Source: Candidatus Laterigemmans baculatus
Lineage (GTDB): Bacteria > Planctomycetota > Planctomycetia > Pirellulales > Pirellulaceae
NCBI RefSeq assembly: GCF_010367455.1
Contig: NZ_WRPR01000011.1
Location: 47,830 to 111,829, forward strand
Direction: 5' to 3'
DNA length: 64,000 nucleotides
Below, one piece after another: positions 19,129 to 26,549 of this stretch. Position numbers and translations under genes: made by a program. The first letter of the stretch is position 1, and every line of letters begins with the position of its first letter. The notes beneath the pieces were generated by a model. That model saw nothing but the letters and a program-made list of their open reading frames with translations. It ran no database searches and was not told the DNA's origin.

Positions 19129-20595
19129 ATGATTCGGCACTTCGCATCCTCGGCCTTCGCCCGATCCCTAGCTTTCGCCCTGCTCATCGCTCCGGGGCTG
19201 CAGGCAGCAGCTCCGGAGAAGGAGAGTTCGCAAGACGAGACTCGGGAAGCAGCCACCGCTCCGCGCCCCAACATCATCCTGGTGATGTGCGACAACCTCG
19301 GCTATGGCGACATCGAGCCGTTCGGTTCGACGCTGCACCGTACGCCGCATCTGAACCGGATGGCGCGGGAGGGAATGAAATTCACGCATTTCTATTCGGC
19401 CAGCGGCGTCTGCACGCCGAGCCGCGCGGCGCTGATGACCGGCTGCTATCCGCAGCGTGTGGGGATGCATGAGACCGACGGAATCGTGCTCCGTCCGGTC
19501 TCCCCGATCGGGCTCCATCCGGACGAAATCACGATCGCCGAAGTGCTCAAGCAGGCGGGTTATGCGACCGCCTGCATTGGCAAATGGCACCTCGGCGACC
19601 AGCCACCGTTCCTGCCGACGCAGCAGGGTTTCGACCACTACGTCGGGATTCCTTACAGCGACGACATGACGCCGCGGCCCGGCAAGAATTGGCCGCCGTT
19701 GCCGCTGATGCACAACGAGACGGTCGTCGAAGCGCCGGTCGATCGCGACCAGCTGACCCGGAAGCTGAACGAGGCGGCGGTCGAGTGGATCAAGGCTCAC
19801 GCCGACGAGCCGTTCTTTCTGTACTACCCCGAAGCGATGCCCGGTTCGACTTCGGCTCCGTTCGCCAGCGAGCGGTTCAAGGGCAAGTCCCAAAACGGGC
19901 CCTGGGGCGATTCGATCGAAGAGCTCGACTGGTCGCTCGGCCGCCTGCTGGAAACGGTCGAGGAGTTGGGGATCGGCGAGAACACGCTGATCATCTGGAC
20001 CTCCGACAACGGAGCACCGCGTCGCCAACCGCCGCAGGGCTCCAACAAGCCGCTCGGCGGCTGGGGCTACACGACGCAGGAGGGCGGCATGCGAGTTCCG
20101 TGCATCATGCGGTGGACCGGCCACGTGCCGGCCGGCGGCGAGCAGAGCGAGCTGGCGACGCTGATGGACCTGCTGCCGACATTTGCTCACCTCGCCGGCA
20201 CCGAGCCTCCGGGCGACCGGATCATCGATGGCAAGGACATCCGCCCGCTGCTGACGCGGGTTTCGGCCGAGACGCCCCACGAGGCGTTTTACTACTACCA
20301 CGTCGATCAGCTGCAAGCGGTCCGCTCGGGGCGGTGGAAGCTGCATCTGGCGATCGAGCCGGTTTCGCTCCAGCCGACCGCCAAACCGCAGACTCGCCCC
20401 GCCCAATTGTACGACGTGGTTGCCGATCCCGGCGAAACCACCAACCTGATTGCTCAGCATCCCGAGGTGGTCGCTCGACTGGAGAAGCTCGCCGAGCAGG
20501 CCCGCACCGATCTCGGCGACCACGGTCGGCCGGGTGCGCATCCGCGTCCCGCCGGGCGCGTTGCCGAGGCACAGCCGCAGGTGCTCGAGAACTAG
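19129..20595 (+). CDS. Sulfatase, arylsulfatase A-like, lacking one conserved His
   Basis: A 488-residue exported sulfatase: signal peptide residues 1-27, D-N first metal pair (VMCDNLGYGDIEPFG), formylglycine motif C-T-P-S-R (SGVCTPSRAALMTG), GKWHLG, and second metal pair D-N in IWTSDNGAPR. The C-terminal half (GSNKPLGGWGYTTQEGGMRVP) is the arylsulfatase A type with its Lys. The block that in relatives reads HTMPHVPLF reads EAMPGSTSAPF here, so the conserved His (H229 in human arylsulfatase A) appears to be replaced. Reduced or altered activity is possible. The gene starts 16 bases after DUF1080, with CTGGAG as a likely ribosome site. Later residues are Pro/Arg-rich without a domain. Confidence 0.92.
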   Translation: MIRHFASSAFARSLAFALLIAPGLQAAAPEKESSQDETREAATAPRPNIILVMCDNLGYGDIEPFGSTLHRTPHLNRMAREGMKFTHFYSASGVCTPSRAALMTGCYPQRVGMHETDGIVLRPVSPIGLHPDEITIAEVLKQAGYATACIGKWHLGDQPPFLPTQQGFDHYVGIPYSDDMTPRPGKNWPPLPLMHNETVVEAPVDRDQLTRKLNEAAVEWIKAHADEPFFLYYPEAMPGSTSAPFASERFKGKSQNGPWGDSIEELDWSLGRLLETVEELGIGENTLIIWTSDNGAPRRQPPQGSNKPLGGWGYTTQEGGMRVPCIMRWTGHVPAGGEQSELATLMDLLPTFAHLAGTEPPGDRIIDGKDIRPLLTRVSAETPHEAFYYYHVDQLQAVRSGRWKLHLAIEPVSLQPTAKPQTRPAQLYDVVADPGETTNLIAQHPEVVARLEKLAEQARTDLGDHGRPGAHPRPAGRVAEAQPQVLEN

Positions 20596-20921
20596 AGCCG
20601 CGGTGCCAGGCATCGAGGCTCGTTGCGGGCGTCTCTGCGCCTGAGCCGTAGGCGCTAGCCTCGGGCCTCTTCGCTGCGCCTGAGCCGTAGGCGCTAGCCT
20701 CGGGCCTCTTCGCTGCGCCTGAGCCGTAGGCGCTAGCCTCGGGCCTCGCATCTGGCGATATGCTGCAGAACCCGCGGCTAGCGCCGTCGGCTCAAAATTC
20801 TCCGCTACCGATCTGCCAGCCGATTGCTGCTGGGCAGGTGCGGCACGGGAGTTGCTCTAGAAAATCGTTCGCTGGGTTGTCGGCTGAGCGGCACCACCTC
20901 CACGATCAGGGAACTCCATCC
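20596..20921. repeat. Intergenic family B cluster with a 39-bp triple tandem repeat
   Basis: In this 326-base gap, 20642-20747 contains three direct copies of a 39-base unit beginning TGAGCCGTAGGCGCTAGCCT, the third cut short. They are followed by one inverted arm at 20769-20794. Only the third copy and the inverted arm form the usual paired hairpin, so the others look like local slippage duplications. The final 120 bases should hold the promoter of the 20922 gene; no strong box is evident. Confidence 0.85.
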
Positions 20922-21359
20922 ATGGTTTCGCGCGACGAGCTGAAGGGAAGATGGCATGAGGTCAAAGGCCGGTTGAAGGAGCAGTGGGACCAACTCTCCG
21001 AGGAAGATTTCAGCCGCATCGAGGGAGGGGCCGAGCGGCTGGTGGGGGCGATTCAGCAGAAGACCGGAGCGACGCGGCGGGAAGTCGAGTCGTTTCTCGA
21101 GCGATGCATGCAGGACGCCAGCGGGATGTCGGCACTGACGCGGGAGTACATCGATCAAGCGGCCGACGCGATGAGAGACGGTTACAAGCGGGCGGCCGAC
21201 TCGACCGGCGAATTCTCCAAACGGCTCGGCGAGCGGGTCTCCCGAAAGCCCATCGAGTCGCTGGCAATCGCCCTGGCGATGGGTGCGGTTGTCGGCTGCA
21301 TGTACGCGATGAGCCGTCGCGATTCCACGTCGCGCAGCGGACCCGTCCGGCGGGGCTAA
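20922..21359 (+). CDS. CsbD/DUF883-like membrane-anchored stress protein
   Basis: A 145-residue protein. Residues 1-45 (ELKGRWHEVKGRLKEQWDQL then EDFSRIEGG) match the CsbD-like stress family. The middle is helical and charged, like the DUF883/YqjD family, and the C-terminus holds one short membrane segment (SLAIALAMGAVVGCMYAM) followed by Arg. This layout is that of a C-tail-anchored protein. It heads a run of six same-strand genes. In enterobacteria the comparable elaB/yqjD proteins bind ribosomes at the membrane in stationary phase; transfer of that role here is only inference. The ATG at 20922 lacks a strong ribosome site. Confidence 0.8.
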   Translation: MVSRDELKGRWHEVKGRLKEQWDQLSEEDFSRIEGGAERLVGAIQQKTGATRREVESFLERCMQDASGMSALTREYIDQAADAMRDGYKRAADSTGEFSKRLGERVSRKPIESLAIALAMGAVVGCMYAMSRRDSTSRSGPVRRG

Positions 21360-21421
21360 AGACCTTCCGTCCCGCCATCTTTCTCGCTCCATCGCATCCC
21401 TCAGCGCCCGAGGCTCGCTCC

Positions 21422-21838
21422 GTGGCAACCACCGCTTCCCATCACGAATCGGCGATGATCCGCGAACGAATGCGGTCGATTCGCAACACGCTGCCAGCGC
21501 GCATGTACGAAGCGCGGTCCGAAGTCCGGCAGATGACGGACTGGAAACACCAAGCTGGCAAGCATCCGTGGTTGGTCTTTGGGGCGGTTGCCGCGGCGGG
21601 CTACTTCGTCGTGCCCTACAAGCGTCCCAAAGCTGAATCGGCCACCCTCAGCATGGCACAACTGGAAGACGGAACGCCGGTGGCGATCCGCGAGACGCCC
21701 GGAAAGACGACGGCCAAAGCCTCCCTGGCCTCGATGTTAGTCAGCACGATTACGACGTTTGCCTTGCGGACCGGAACCGGGCTGCTGGCCCAGAAGCTGA
21801 GCCAACGCTTCGATCCCGAAATGCGGTTCGGCCGCTAG
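21422..21838 (+). CDS. Small membrane-associated protein of unknown family
   Basis: A 138-residue protein. The GTG at 21422 is preferred because GAGG lies eight bases upstream; an ATG at 21455 is an alternative. It is helical and basic at first (MIRERMRSIRNTLPARMYEA), with a weak hydrophobic segment HPWLVFGAVAAAGYFVVPY (about residues 49-67) and a second moderately hydrophobic region near residue 102. In context it resembles the DUF883/YqjD kind of ribosome- or envelope-associated protein, but I do not assign a family. It is second of six genes in the cluster. Confidence 0.65.
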   Translation: MATTASHHESAMIRERMRSIRNTLPARMYEARSEVRQMTDWKHQAGKHPWLVFGAVAAAGYFVVPYKRPKAESATLSMAQLEDGTPVAIRETPGKTTAKASLASMLVSTITTFALRTGTGLLAQKLSQRFDPEMRFGR

Positions 21839-21904
21839 CCCGCAAAAATCGCAGCGGGTGAATGACCCTCTGACCCACAATTTTCCTCCCCTCGAGCTGC
21901 TCCC

Positions 21905-22252
21905 ATGATTGCCCCCGAGTCGAAACACCGCGATGGCCAAGCCGCCAAGTCGCTGCCTCCGCAGTCGGGCTTTCCTCCGCAAGCCTGCGGCGGGGCGGGT
22001 CCTGGCGGGTCGAGCTATGCCGCGATGGGGCCCACTGCAATGGGGCGCGACCCGTTGGGGCACGAGACGTGGGGCGGCGAGACGCGGGGTGGTGGGGGGT
22101 TCGCCGCCTCGGTGCCGCCGCAGCTCTCCGTCGCCGTTTCGGCCGCGCGGTCAGCAATCGGCGGAGCGGGCGGACGCCTGCCGCTGCCAGTCCTCGTCGC
22201 CACTGCCGCGGTGCTCGGCATCACCGCCGGCTGGCTCATCAAACGGCGGTAA
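21905..22252 (+). CDS. Small C-tail-anchored Gly-rich protein
   Basis: A 115-residue protein with a low-complexity Gly/Pro-rich N-terminal part (residues 1-70). The C-terminal single membrane segment PVLVATAAVLGITAGWLI ends in KRR, a typical tail anchor with positive-inside residues. There is no recognised domain. It lies 66 bases after the preceding gene and 44 bases before the holin-like gene, so it is probably in the same operon. Confidence 0.6.
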   Translation: MIAPESKHRDGQAAKSLPPQSGFPPQACGGAGPGGSSYAAMGPTAMGRDPLGHETWGGETRGGGGFAASVPPQLSVAVSAARSAIGGAGGRLPLPVLVATAAVLGITAGWLIKRR

Positions 22253-22296
22253 AGATTTCGGCCCTCCACTCGGATGCTCGTGACGGACCTGAACCG

Positions 22297-23043
22297 ATGA
22301 ATGCTGACAGACCCTCCGCAATCCGTCGCGTCCTTTCCGACGTGGTCGACCTTGCCCTGCTGCAACTCCAGCTACTGGCGGTCGATGGTCGCGAAGCGGG
22401 GCGACGCGGAATCGGCGCGGCCTTGTACCTCGGATTGGCCGCGGCGCTCCTGATTTCAACCGCCACGGTCGGACTCTTTGGCTTCGGCTGGGTGCTGCAC
22501 GCCGGGGCCGGTTGGCCGCTCGGGTGGAGCCTGCTGGCGGTCGCGGGGCTCGCCTTGCTGCTGGTCCTGGGAATCCTCGGCCTGGCCTATGTTTCGCTCA
22601 AAAGGGCCGCTTCGGCGATGCACGAAGTCGGTGCGGAGTTTGCCGAGAATGTCGAGTGGCTGCGGGCGGTCGTCGCCTCTCCTGCCCCACAGCACGGAGC
22701 GGGTCCGGTCGGAGCGGGTCCGGCGGGAGCGGGCTCCTGGGAGTCTGTCGCTGCAGGATATGGAGGCCCGGGTTATGGAGCTGCGGGATTCGGCCCGAGC
22801 GGCAGCCCCGGCTCCGCGGGGGCGGGTCCCTACGCAGCGGGCCCCTACGCAGCGGGCCCCTACGGGCCGGAAGCGCATGGGCCTGGACCCTACGGCCCGG
22901 CCGCCCCGGGATCGCCCCCACCCAGTGCAGCAGCCCCACCCAGTGCAGCGGCCCCGCCCAGTGCAGCGGCCGGGGAATCGTCCGGTTGGGGCGGGGAGCC
23001 GACCACCAACAAACCGTCCGCCACCGCCCACGCTCGTTTTTGA
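22297..23043 (+). CDS. YqjE/phage-holin-like (DUF1469) membrane protein with a repeat-rich tail
   Basis: A 248-residue protein. Residues 1-115 match the DUF1469/YqjE holin-superfamily layout: a short amphipathic start (IRRVLSDVVDLALLQLQLLAVDGREAG), then two adjacent membrane segments (about 42-65 and 73-97), then a charged helix. The remainder is a low-complexity Gly/Pro/Ala tail with internal repeats (AAGPY units near 22830-22860 and PPSAAA units at 22918-22972). The tail is unusual for this family, which normally ends soon after the second membrane segment. In enterobacteria yqjE follows yqjD, a DUF883 gene, the same pairing seen here. No prophage genes are nearby, so the holin label is structural only. 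Confidence 0.75.
   Translation: MNADRPSAIRRVLSDVVDLALLQLQLLAVDGREAGRRGIGAALYLGLAAALLISTATVGLFGFGWVLHAGAGWPLGWSLLAVAGLALLLVLGILGLAYVSLKRAASAMHEVGAEFAENVEWLRAVVASPAPQHGAGPVGAGPAGAGSWESVAAGYGGPGYGAAGFGPSGSPGSAGAGPYAAGPYAAGPYGPEAHGPGPYGPAAPGSPPPSAAAPPSAAAPPSAAAGESSGWGGEPTTNKPSATAHARF
22690..22975. repeat. In-frame low-complexity repeats in the holin-like gene
   Basis: Repeated codons for GAGP (22696-22730), for AAGPY in 15-base units (22832-22862) and for PPSAAA in 18-base units (22918-22970) build the tail of the protein. All unit lengths are multiples of three. Confidence 0.75.
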
Positions 23044-23081
23044 ATCGCGTTCGGATTTGCTAATTCCAAAAGGAAGAAAAG

Positions 23082-23450
23082 ATGGCAGAGAATGGTGCGT
23101 CCAAGTCGGAACAAGTTGCGGGTTCCTCAGCCAGCCCCTCCAGTCCCAGTTACGGGGCCAGTCCCAGTCACGGGGCCAATTCCAGTCACGGGGCCAGTTC
23201 CAGTCACGGGGAAAGTCGAGTGGAGGGGGAGGACCGCAGTCACGCGGCGGTCGAGGCGGCGCGAGCCGGTGTCAGCCGGGCTGCCCATTCGGCGGCGGAC
23301 ATGAGCCGCGAGGGAGCTCGCTACTATGTTCAAGAGCCGGCCCAAGACCTGTTCGGCCTGCTCCGCGATTATGCCCGTGAAAAACCCGACGTCGCCGCCG
23401 TGTGGTGCTTTGGGTTGGGACTGATCGTGGGGTGGAAACTGAAACCGTAG
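23082..23450 (+). CDS. DUF883-like C-tail-anchored protein with Ser/His repeats
   Basis: A 122-residue protein with an AAGGA ribosome site before ATG 23082. Residues 15-46 are low complexity with tandem SHGAS/SHGAN units. Residues 50-95 form a charged amphipathic helix (AAVEAARAGVSRAAHSAAD), and the C-terminal DYAREKPDVAAVWCFGLGLIVGWKLKP is a DUF883-type tail anchor with a G-x3-G-like core. This is the closest match in the cluster to YqjD/ElaB proteins. It ends 11 bases before the AI-2E permease start. Confidence 0.7.
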   Translation: MAENGASKSEQVAGSSASPSSPSYGASPSHGANSSHGASSSHGESRVEGEDRSHAAVEAARAGVSRAAHSAADMSREGARYYVQEPAQDLFGLLRDYAREKPDVAAVWCFGLGLIVGWKLKP

Positions 23451-23461
23451 ACGAGAAATCG

Positions 23462-24697
23462 ATGGCGGAGGGTCAACAGCCGGGGCGAGGGAAGGCCGGT
23501 GCGCAGGCGGATGTGCAGGCCGGTATGCAGGCGGAGTTTGTGCAGGCCGCCGCGGGGCGCGGCCTACAGATCCCGATCTGGGTCATCGCCGCCCTGGTGG
23601 TTTGCCACGCCCTGTACTTTGCGCGCACGCTAGTCGCACCGGTCGTCGTCTCGCTGCTGCTGTACTTGACGCTCCGCCCGCTGGTGGTGCGGATGCAGCG
23701 GTACGGCCTTCCGCATCTCGGTTCGGCGCTGATCCTGCTGGTCGCCTTCATCGGCCTCCTGATCGTCGGCGTGGCCACCGTCATCACTCCGGCTCGCGGC
23801 TGGCTGAACGACCTGCCGGTGCACCTTGAGACCTTGGAGGCGAAGGCCGAGGGCATTCGCAATCCGTTCGAAGCGATCGAGGATGCTTCGGAAAAAGTCG
23901 AGGACATCGCCACTGACGCGGAAGAACGAGCCGAGAAGCCCGTCGAGGTTCAGATCCAGCAACCGCAGTGGACCGATCAGTGGTATCTGGTCAACGGGAC
24001 CTCGGCCGTCGTGGGCTTCATCGTGCTCACCGTCGTGCTCGCTTTTTTCCTGCTCGCGACCGGCGACGCGCTGATCAACAATCTGCTGCACGTGCTCCCT
24101 TCGTTCAGCGAGCGGAGGCGAGTGGTCGAGCTGATCCTCGAGTTGCAGGGAGGAATCAGCAGCTATCTGGGGCAAGTCACGCTGATCAATGTCGGCTTGG
24201 GGGTGGCCGTCGCGATTGCGATGGCGCTGCTGGGAATGCCCAGCCCGTTGCTGTGGGGCACGATGGCGACGCTGCTGAACTTTATTCCCTTTCTCGGCGC
24301 GCTGATCGGGGCCGCCGTCATCTTCCTGGCCGCCGCGATCACGTTCGAGCCGCTTTCCTGGGCGTTCATGACCACCGCGGTCTACCTCACGCTGACGACG
24401 ATCGAAGGCAACTTCATCACCCCTTCGTTGCTCGGCAAGACGCTGCAGCTAAGCCCCGTCATGGTCCTGCTCTCGCTCGCCTTCTGGGGCTGGATGTGGG
24501 GCTTGGTGGGGATCTTTGTCGCCGTCCCGCTGCTGATCGTCGCCCGGCTCGGGTTCGAGCACTTCGCCAAGACGCGGTCGCTGGCCGTGCTGCTCGGAGC
24601 CAAAGACCCCGCCGCGGAGGAGACGGAGGAGACGGAAGCCGCCGAAGCCGCCGAAGAGGAAGTGGAGAGGTCCGACGCGGTCCCCCACGCGGGATAG
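23462..24697 (+). CDS. AI-2E family transporter (PerM/YdiK-type permease)
   Basis: A 411-residue polytopic membrane protein of the AI-2E exporter/PerM family. Two N-terminal segment pairs (about 37-75 and 88-112) are followed by a cytoplasmic helical loop (residues 120-165, VEDIATDAEERAEKPVEVQI). The family core then has PSFSERRRVVELILELQGGISSYLGQV, LLNFIPFLGALIGA and TIEGNFITPSLLGKTLQLSPVMVLLSL. The Glu-rich C-terminal tail is extra. The family includes the E. coli TqsA protein; true substrates are unclear and many members are ion or antiporter-like. It ends the six-gene cluster and converges on fabH with a 27-base gap. Confidence 0.9.
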   Translation: MAEGQQPGRGKAGAQADVQAGMQAEFVQAAAGRGLQIPIWVIAALVVCHALYFARTLVAPVVVSLLLYLTLRPLVVRMQRYGLPHLGSALILLVAFIGLLIVGVATVITPARGWLNDLPVHLETLEAKAEGIRNPFEAIEDASEKVEDIATDAEERAEKPVEVQIQQPQWTDQWYLVNGTSAVVGFIVLTVVLAFFLLATGDALINNLLHVLPSFSERRRVVELILELQGGISSYLGQVTLINVGLGVAVAIAMALLGMPSPLLWGTMATLLNFIPFLGALIGAAVIFLAAAITFEPLSWAFMTTAVYLTLTTIEGNFITPSLLGKTLQLSPVMVLLSLAFWGWMWGLVGIFVAVPLLIVARLGFEHFAKTRSLAVLLGAKDPAAEETEETEAAEAAEEEVERSDAVPHAG

Positions 24698-24712
24698 AGG
24701 GACCAAACACTC

Positions 24713-24733
24713 AGTACTCAGTACTCAGTACCT
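24713..24733. repeat. ACTCAGT triplet tandem
   Basis: Three tandem copies of ACTCAGT lie between the convergent AI-2E permease and fabH genes and overlap the fabH stop codon (TGA on the minus strand at 24725-24727). Confidence 0.75.
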
Positions 24734-25789
24734 CAGGACGGCGGTTCCCCACGCCAAACCGGCTCCGAAACCGCACAGCAGCACGTGGTCGCCACGCTTG
24801 AGTTTGCCGGCGGCGAGCGCTTCGTCGAGTGCCAGCGGGATACTTGCGGCGCTCGTGTTGCCGTACCGCTCGAGGTTCACGAAGACTCGCTCGGGATCGA
24901 CCCCCAAGTCGGCGACCGCCGAATCGATGATTCGCTGGTTGGCTTGGTGGAGAATGATCAGGTCGAGATCGGCCGGGGTCAGATTCGCCGCTGCCAAGAC
25001 GTCGAGCGTGCTGTCGGCGACGACGCGGACGGCCCACTTGAAGACGCCCCGTCCGTCCATGCGGAGATACTGGAGCCCCTCGGTGAGGCCCTGCGACGAA
25101 AGAATCTGCCGCGATCCGCCGCTCGGGATACAGAGCATCTCGCCGCCGCAGCCTTCGCTGCCGAGGGTGTAGGCGAGCAGACCCGATGCGGGCTCGTCGT
25201 TGCTGTCGGCCGAGAGGAGTGCGGCACCAGCGGCGTCGCCGAACAGCGGATAGGTCTTCTTGTCGTCCGGATCGATGATCCGGCTCATCAAATCGGCTCC
25301 CACGACCAGAGCATGTTTGGCCGCACCGGTGGCGACGAACTGCGCGGCCGATACCAAACCGAACATAAAACCCGCACAGGCGGCGTTGAGATCCATCGCT
25401 GGGGCGACCGCCCCCAAACGCCGCTGCAGGTGGCAGGCGGTCGACGGAGTGGGATGGTCGGGGGTGATCGTGGCGACCAGAATCAGGTCGACTTGCTCAA
25501 CGCCCACTCCCGCTGACCGCAGGCACCGCGTCGCCGCCTCGAAGGCCAAGTCGCTCGTCGCCTGGGACTCGCTCGCTTTGCGACGCTCGAGAATCCCGGT
25601 CCGCCGTTTGATCCAGTCGCTGTCGCACCCGAGGGCGGCAAGATCTTCGTTGGTAACGATCTGGTCCGGGACGTACGCTCCGGTGGAGACAATGCGGATC
25701 CCGGGAGTGCAACCCAACCGACTGCGGCCGGAGATACCGACGGCGGTCGACGGAGCGTGGAGAGGATTCGCGCTCGAGACTCGCGACAT
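24725..25789 (-). CDS. fabH: 3-oxoacyl-ACP synthase III (FabH/KAS III)
   Basis: A 354-residue condensing enzyme with the KAS III catalytic triad: Cys138 in NAACAGF, His281 in ILHQANQR and Asn311 in RYGNTSAAS. Other family blocks are WIKRRTGILERR and FGDAAGAALL. It starts fatty acid synthesis by condensing acetyl-CoA (or a branched acyl-CoA) with malonyl-ACP in the cytoplasm. The ATG at 25789 gives about 30 residues more than usual before GIRIVSTGAYVPD, so an internal start is possible. It stands alone, away from other fab genes; many planctomycetes carry such isolated FabH-like genes, so a role in a special lipid or polyketide cannot be excluded. Confidence 0.93.
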   Translation of the reverse strand: MSRVSSANPLHAPSTAVGISGRSRLGCTPGIRIVSTGAYVPDQIVTNEDLAALGCDSDWIKRRTGILERRKASESQATSDLAFEAATRCLRSAGVGVEQVDLILVATITPDHPTPSTACHLQRRLGAVAPAMDLNAACAGFMFGLVSAAQFVATGAAKHALVVGADLMSRIIDPDDKKTYPLFGDAAGAALLSADSNDEPASGLLAYTLGSEGCGGEMLCIPSGGSRQILSSQGLTEGLQYLRMDGRGVFKWAVRVVADSTLDVLAAANLTPADLDLIILHQANQRIIDSAVADLGVDPERVFVNLERYGNTSAASIPLALDEALAAGKLKRGDHVLLCGFGAGLAWGTAVLRY

Positions 25790-26029
25790 GAAACGACTGC
25801 AAAACGTACGCGGAACGGGACAAGGGGTGACGTCAAGCCGGAGTATAGCGACGGAGGCCTGGGAGGGGCAGGCGAACTTTGCCGCGGGTCGTGACGGAGG
25901 CCGCCACGCCCCCTCGGCCGGAAGTGGCAGCGTCCCTGCTCGAACCGCTCCGCTTTCCGCTTGCCCGGGCCGAGCGGCGAGTTACACTCCAAGGCGTGGT
26001 AGGTTTGGGACCGCTTTTCGCGTCACGCA

Positions 26030-26080
26030 CCGGACGCACAACCGCACCGGACGCACACCCGCAACGGACGCACACGTGGA
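26030..26080. repeat. 17-bp tandem repeat (3 units)
   Basis: Three 17-base units of the form CCGGACGCACAACCGCA end on the GTG start of the following gene. Seventeen is not a multiple of three, so it is unlikely to be coding. The remaining 240 bases between the fabH start and this repeat show no gene. Confidence 0.7.
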
Positions 26081-26549
26081 AATTCAAGGCGGCCACCATG
26101 CCGGCGAGCTTCGCCGCCAAGCGGGGATCGAGGAAGACGCGCTTCCTCCAACCCCGGCCCGCATCGAGCGGGTCGCGCCGCTCCGGGGCGGAGCCGTGCT
26201 GCGGTGGGAGAGCGACGGCGAGGATGTTTTCGTGCTCGGCTCCCACGGCGGGCCGGTCGCGGCTCCCAAGGCAGTCGAGCCGCTCGCCGACCTCGCCGCG
26301 CTGAAGGAGCGAGTGCCGACCGAGAGCCCGGTCGGCTACCGCGGCTGCGATCGGGCGTATCATTACTTCTGTGTGCCTGCCGGAAATGGCTATCGCCTCC
26401 CGCGACGGGCTTGGGCGGTGACGACAATGCCGGTCACCCTGGGATTCTGCATCCCCCTCGTGTTTGCCGGAGAGCGGCTGGTGATTCCGTCTCGGGAGTG
26501 GTCGAGCCGCCTGGATCTTCCCTCGCTGCAATGGATCTTGGACCCCTGA
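26076..26549 (+). CDS. Conserved-looking cytoplasmic protein of unknown function
   Basis: About 157 residues from a GTG at 26076; the frame is open further upstream but that part looks non-coding. It starts VEIQGGHHAGELRRQ and contains RGGAVLRWESDGEDVFVLGSHG, CDRAYHYFCVPAGNGYRLPRRAWAVTT and GFCIPLVFAGERLVIPSREW, a plausible mostly-beta fold. No domain is recognised. Its end overlaps the ATG of the signal peptidase gene by 19 bases, so the two are almost certainly co-transcribed and perhaps translationally coupled. The function may relate to secretion, but that is inference from position only. Confidence 0.55.
   Translation: MEIQGGHHAGELRRQAGIEEDALPPTPARIERVAPLRGGAVLRWESDGEDVFVLGSHGGPVAAPKAVEPLADLAALKERVPTESPVGYRGCDRAYHYFCVPAGNGYRLPRRAWAVTTMPVTLGFCIPLVFAGERLVIPSREWSSRLDLPSLQWILDP

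Noticed and set aside
22297..23043. Prophage, suggested by the holin-like gene
   Set aside because: No capsid, terminase, lysin or integrase lies nearby; the holin-like fold is shared by the cellular YqjE family, and the DUF883 neighbours support that reading.
24713..24733. Attachment site
   Set aside because: The triple ACTCAGT is a simple tandem repeat with no integrase or tRNA next to it.
25260..26075. A plus-strand frame upstream of the 26076 gene extending it to 429 residues
   Set aside because: The added part overlaps fabH antisense and the 17-base tandem repeat, and looks non-coding. The GTG at 26076 is the likely start.
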